A stretch of 64,000 nt of DNA from NCEH01 sp043195125 (GTDB lineage Bacteria; Pseudomonadota; Alphaproteobacteria; Rhizobiales; Xanthobacteraceae). Shown here in pieces: positions 63,747 to 64,000 of the stretch. The notes beneath the pieces were generated by a model. That model saw only the letters and a list, made by a program, of their open reading frames with translations. It was not told where the DNA came from and made no database searches. Within the stretch, counting starts at the first letter, position 1. Each line of letters opens with the position of its first letter. Both the position numbers and the translations under genes were made by a program. The stretch lies in assembly GCF_043195125.1 (NCBI RefSeq), contig NZ_JBAFWR010000007.1; one strand, written 5' to 3'.

Positions 63747-64000
63747 CTAGTTCAGCGGGATCGCGGCGAACTGAACCTGCCCATCGGCGTCGGAGATCAG
63801 GAGCAGGGCGGATTTCTTCCCGTCCTTCTTCAGCCCGTCGACGCGCTTCTGGACATCGTCCGGGCTTGAGACCGCTTCCTGACCCACCTCAACCACGATC
63901 TGCCCGGGCTTGAGACCCTTCTCGGCGGCGGGGGAATTGCGGTCCACGTTCAGGATCACGACGCCTTTGACGGTGTCCTTGATTTTGAAGCGCTTGCGCA
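63747..64000 (-). CDS. Do-family serine endopeptidase (DegP/DegQ-like), C-terminal part only
   Basis: The reading frame enters from beyond the window end (R-K-R-F-K-I-K-D-T-V-K-G-V-V near 64000) and ends at TAG 63747. The visible 84 residues are the second PDZ domain of a periplasmic DegP-type protease: VILNVDRNSPAAEKGLKPG, IVVEVGQEAVSSPDDV and the ALLLISDADG strand. The catalytic domain lies outside the window, so activity cannot be confirmed. The bidirectional terminator at 63700 ends it. Confidence 0.85.
   Translation of the reverse strand, partial: RKRFKIKDTVKGVVILNVDRNSPAAEKGLKPGQIVVEVGQEAVSSPDDVQKRVDGLKKDGKKSALLLISDADGQVQFAAIPLN

Overview
The window is a stretch of GC-rich chromosome (about two thirds G+C by eye, not computed) from an alphaproteobacterium of the order Hyphomicrobiales (Rhizobiales). 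Gene order and protein sequences would fit a Xanthobacteraceae-like lineage; the family is inference. Diagnostic points are the runs rsh-pdxJ-acpS-lepB-rnc-era-recO and tRNA-Leu-tig-clpP-clpX-lon-hup, a glnB-glnA pair with a sigma-54-type promoter, a phasin gene, GGAAC-type general stress promoters, and a tRNA-His with G1:U72 and A73 and no encoded G-1. Almost everything is core chromosome. No integrase, transposase, phage gene or CRISPR array was seen.

Layout. 1-6.7 kb: stringent response (rsh, cut by the window start), vitamin B6, phosphopantetheinyl transferase, signal peptidase I, RNase III, Era and RecO in one tightly packed operon with ATGA stop/start overlaps. 6.7-16 kb: small secreted protein, parC, ClC-type channel, MarC, leucyl transferase, RDD protein, gamma-glutamyltransferase, unknown membrane protein. 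16-22 kb: ilvA, hemB, 3-hydroxyisobutyryl-CoA hydrolase, O-methyltransferase, DUF4142 protein. 22-30 kb: small regulator, a sulfotransferase fused to a long coiled coil, panC, VWA and DnaJ-like proteins, a D,D-carboxypeptidase with SPOR domain, a phasin. 30-33 kb: clpS-clpA. 33-36.5 kb: pabB-pabC and azlC-azlD. 36.6-41.5 kb: glnB-glnA, nnr and a copper-ligand-less multicopper-oxidase-like Tat protein. 41.7-49 kb: tRNA-Leu, tig, clpP, clpX, lon, hup. 49.3-53.4 kb: tRNA-Val, tRNA-Asp, two orphan genes (one strikingly AT-rich), an FMN-dependent alpha-hydroxy-acid dehydrogenase, an exonuclease with an extra C-terminal helical domain, tRNA-His. 53.5-57 kb: a large S53 (sedolisin) protease ending in a DUF4114-like calcium-binding domain, and a small secreted protein. 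57-64 kb: thiC with TPP riboswitch, thyA, msrQ-like gene, membrane protein, divergent miaA/serB, and the end of a Do-family protease.

The main theme is protein quality control: ClpS/ClpA, trigger factor, ClpP, ClpX, Lon, a DnaJ-domain membrane protein, the Do-family protease and the N-degron transferase Bpt all lie here. Bpt adds leucine to acidic N-termini, and ClpS delivers such substrates to ClpAP, so a whole N-degron route is encoded in the window. Legible regulation includes a sigma-54-type promoter before glnB, a heat-shock-type promoter before lon, TGC-rich operator-like sites around the phasin promoter, two candidate EcfG promoters, and the TPP riboswitch.

I found no convincing new multi-gene system. 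The least ordinary loci are the sulfotransferase/coiled-coil protein with a repeated DRDAxxAH module, the S53-DUF4114 protease without a signal peptide, the copper-less oxidase, the exonuclease fusion and the AT-rich membrane gene beside tRNA-Asp.
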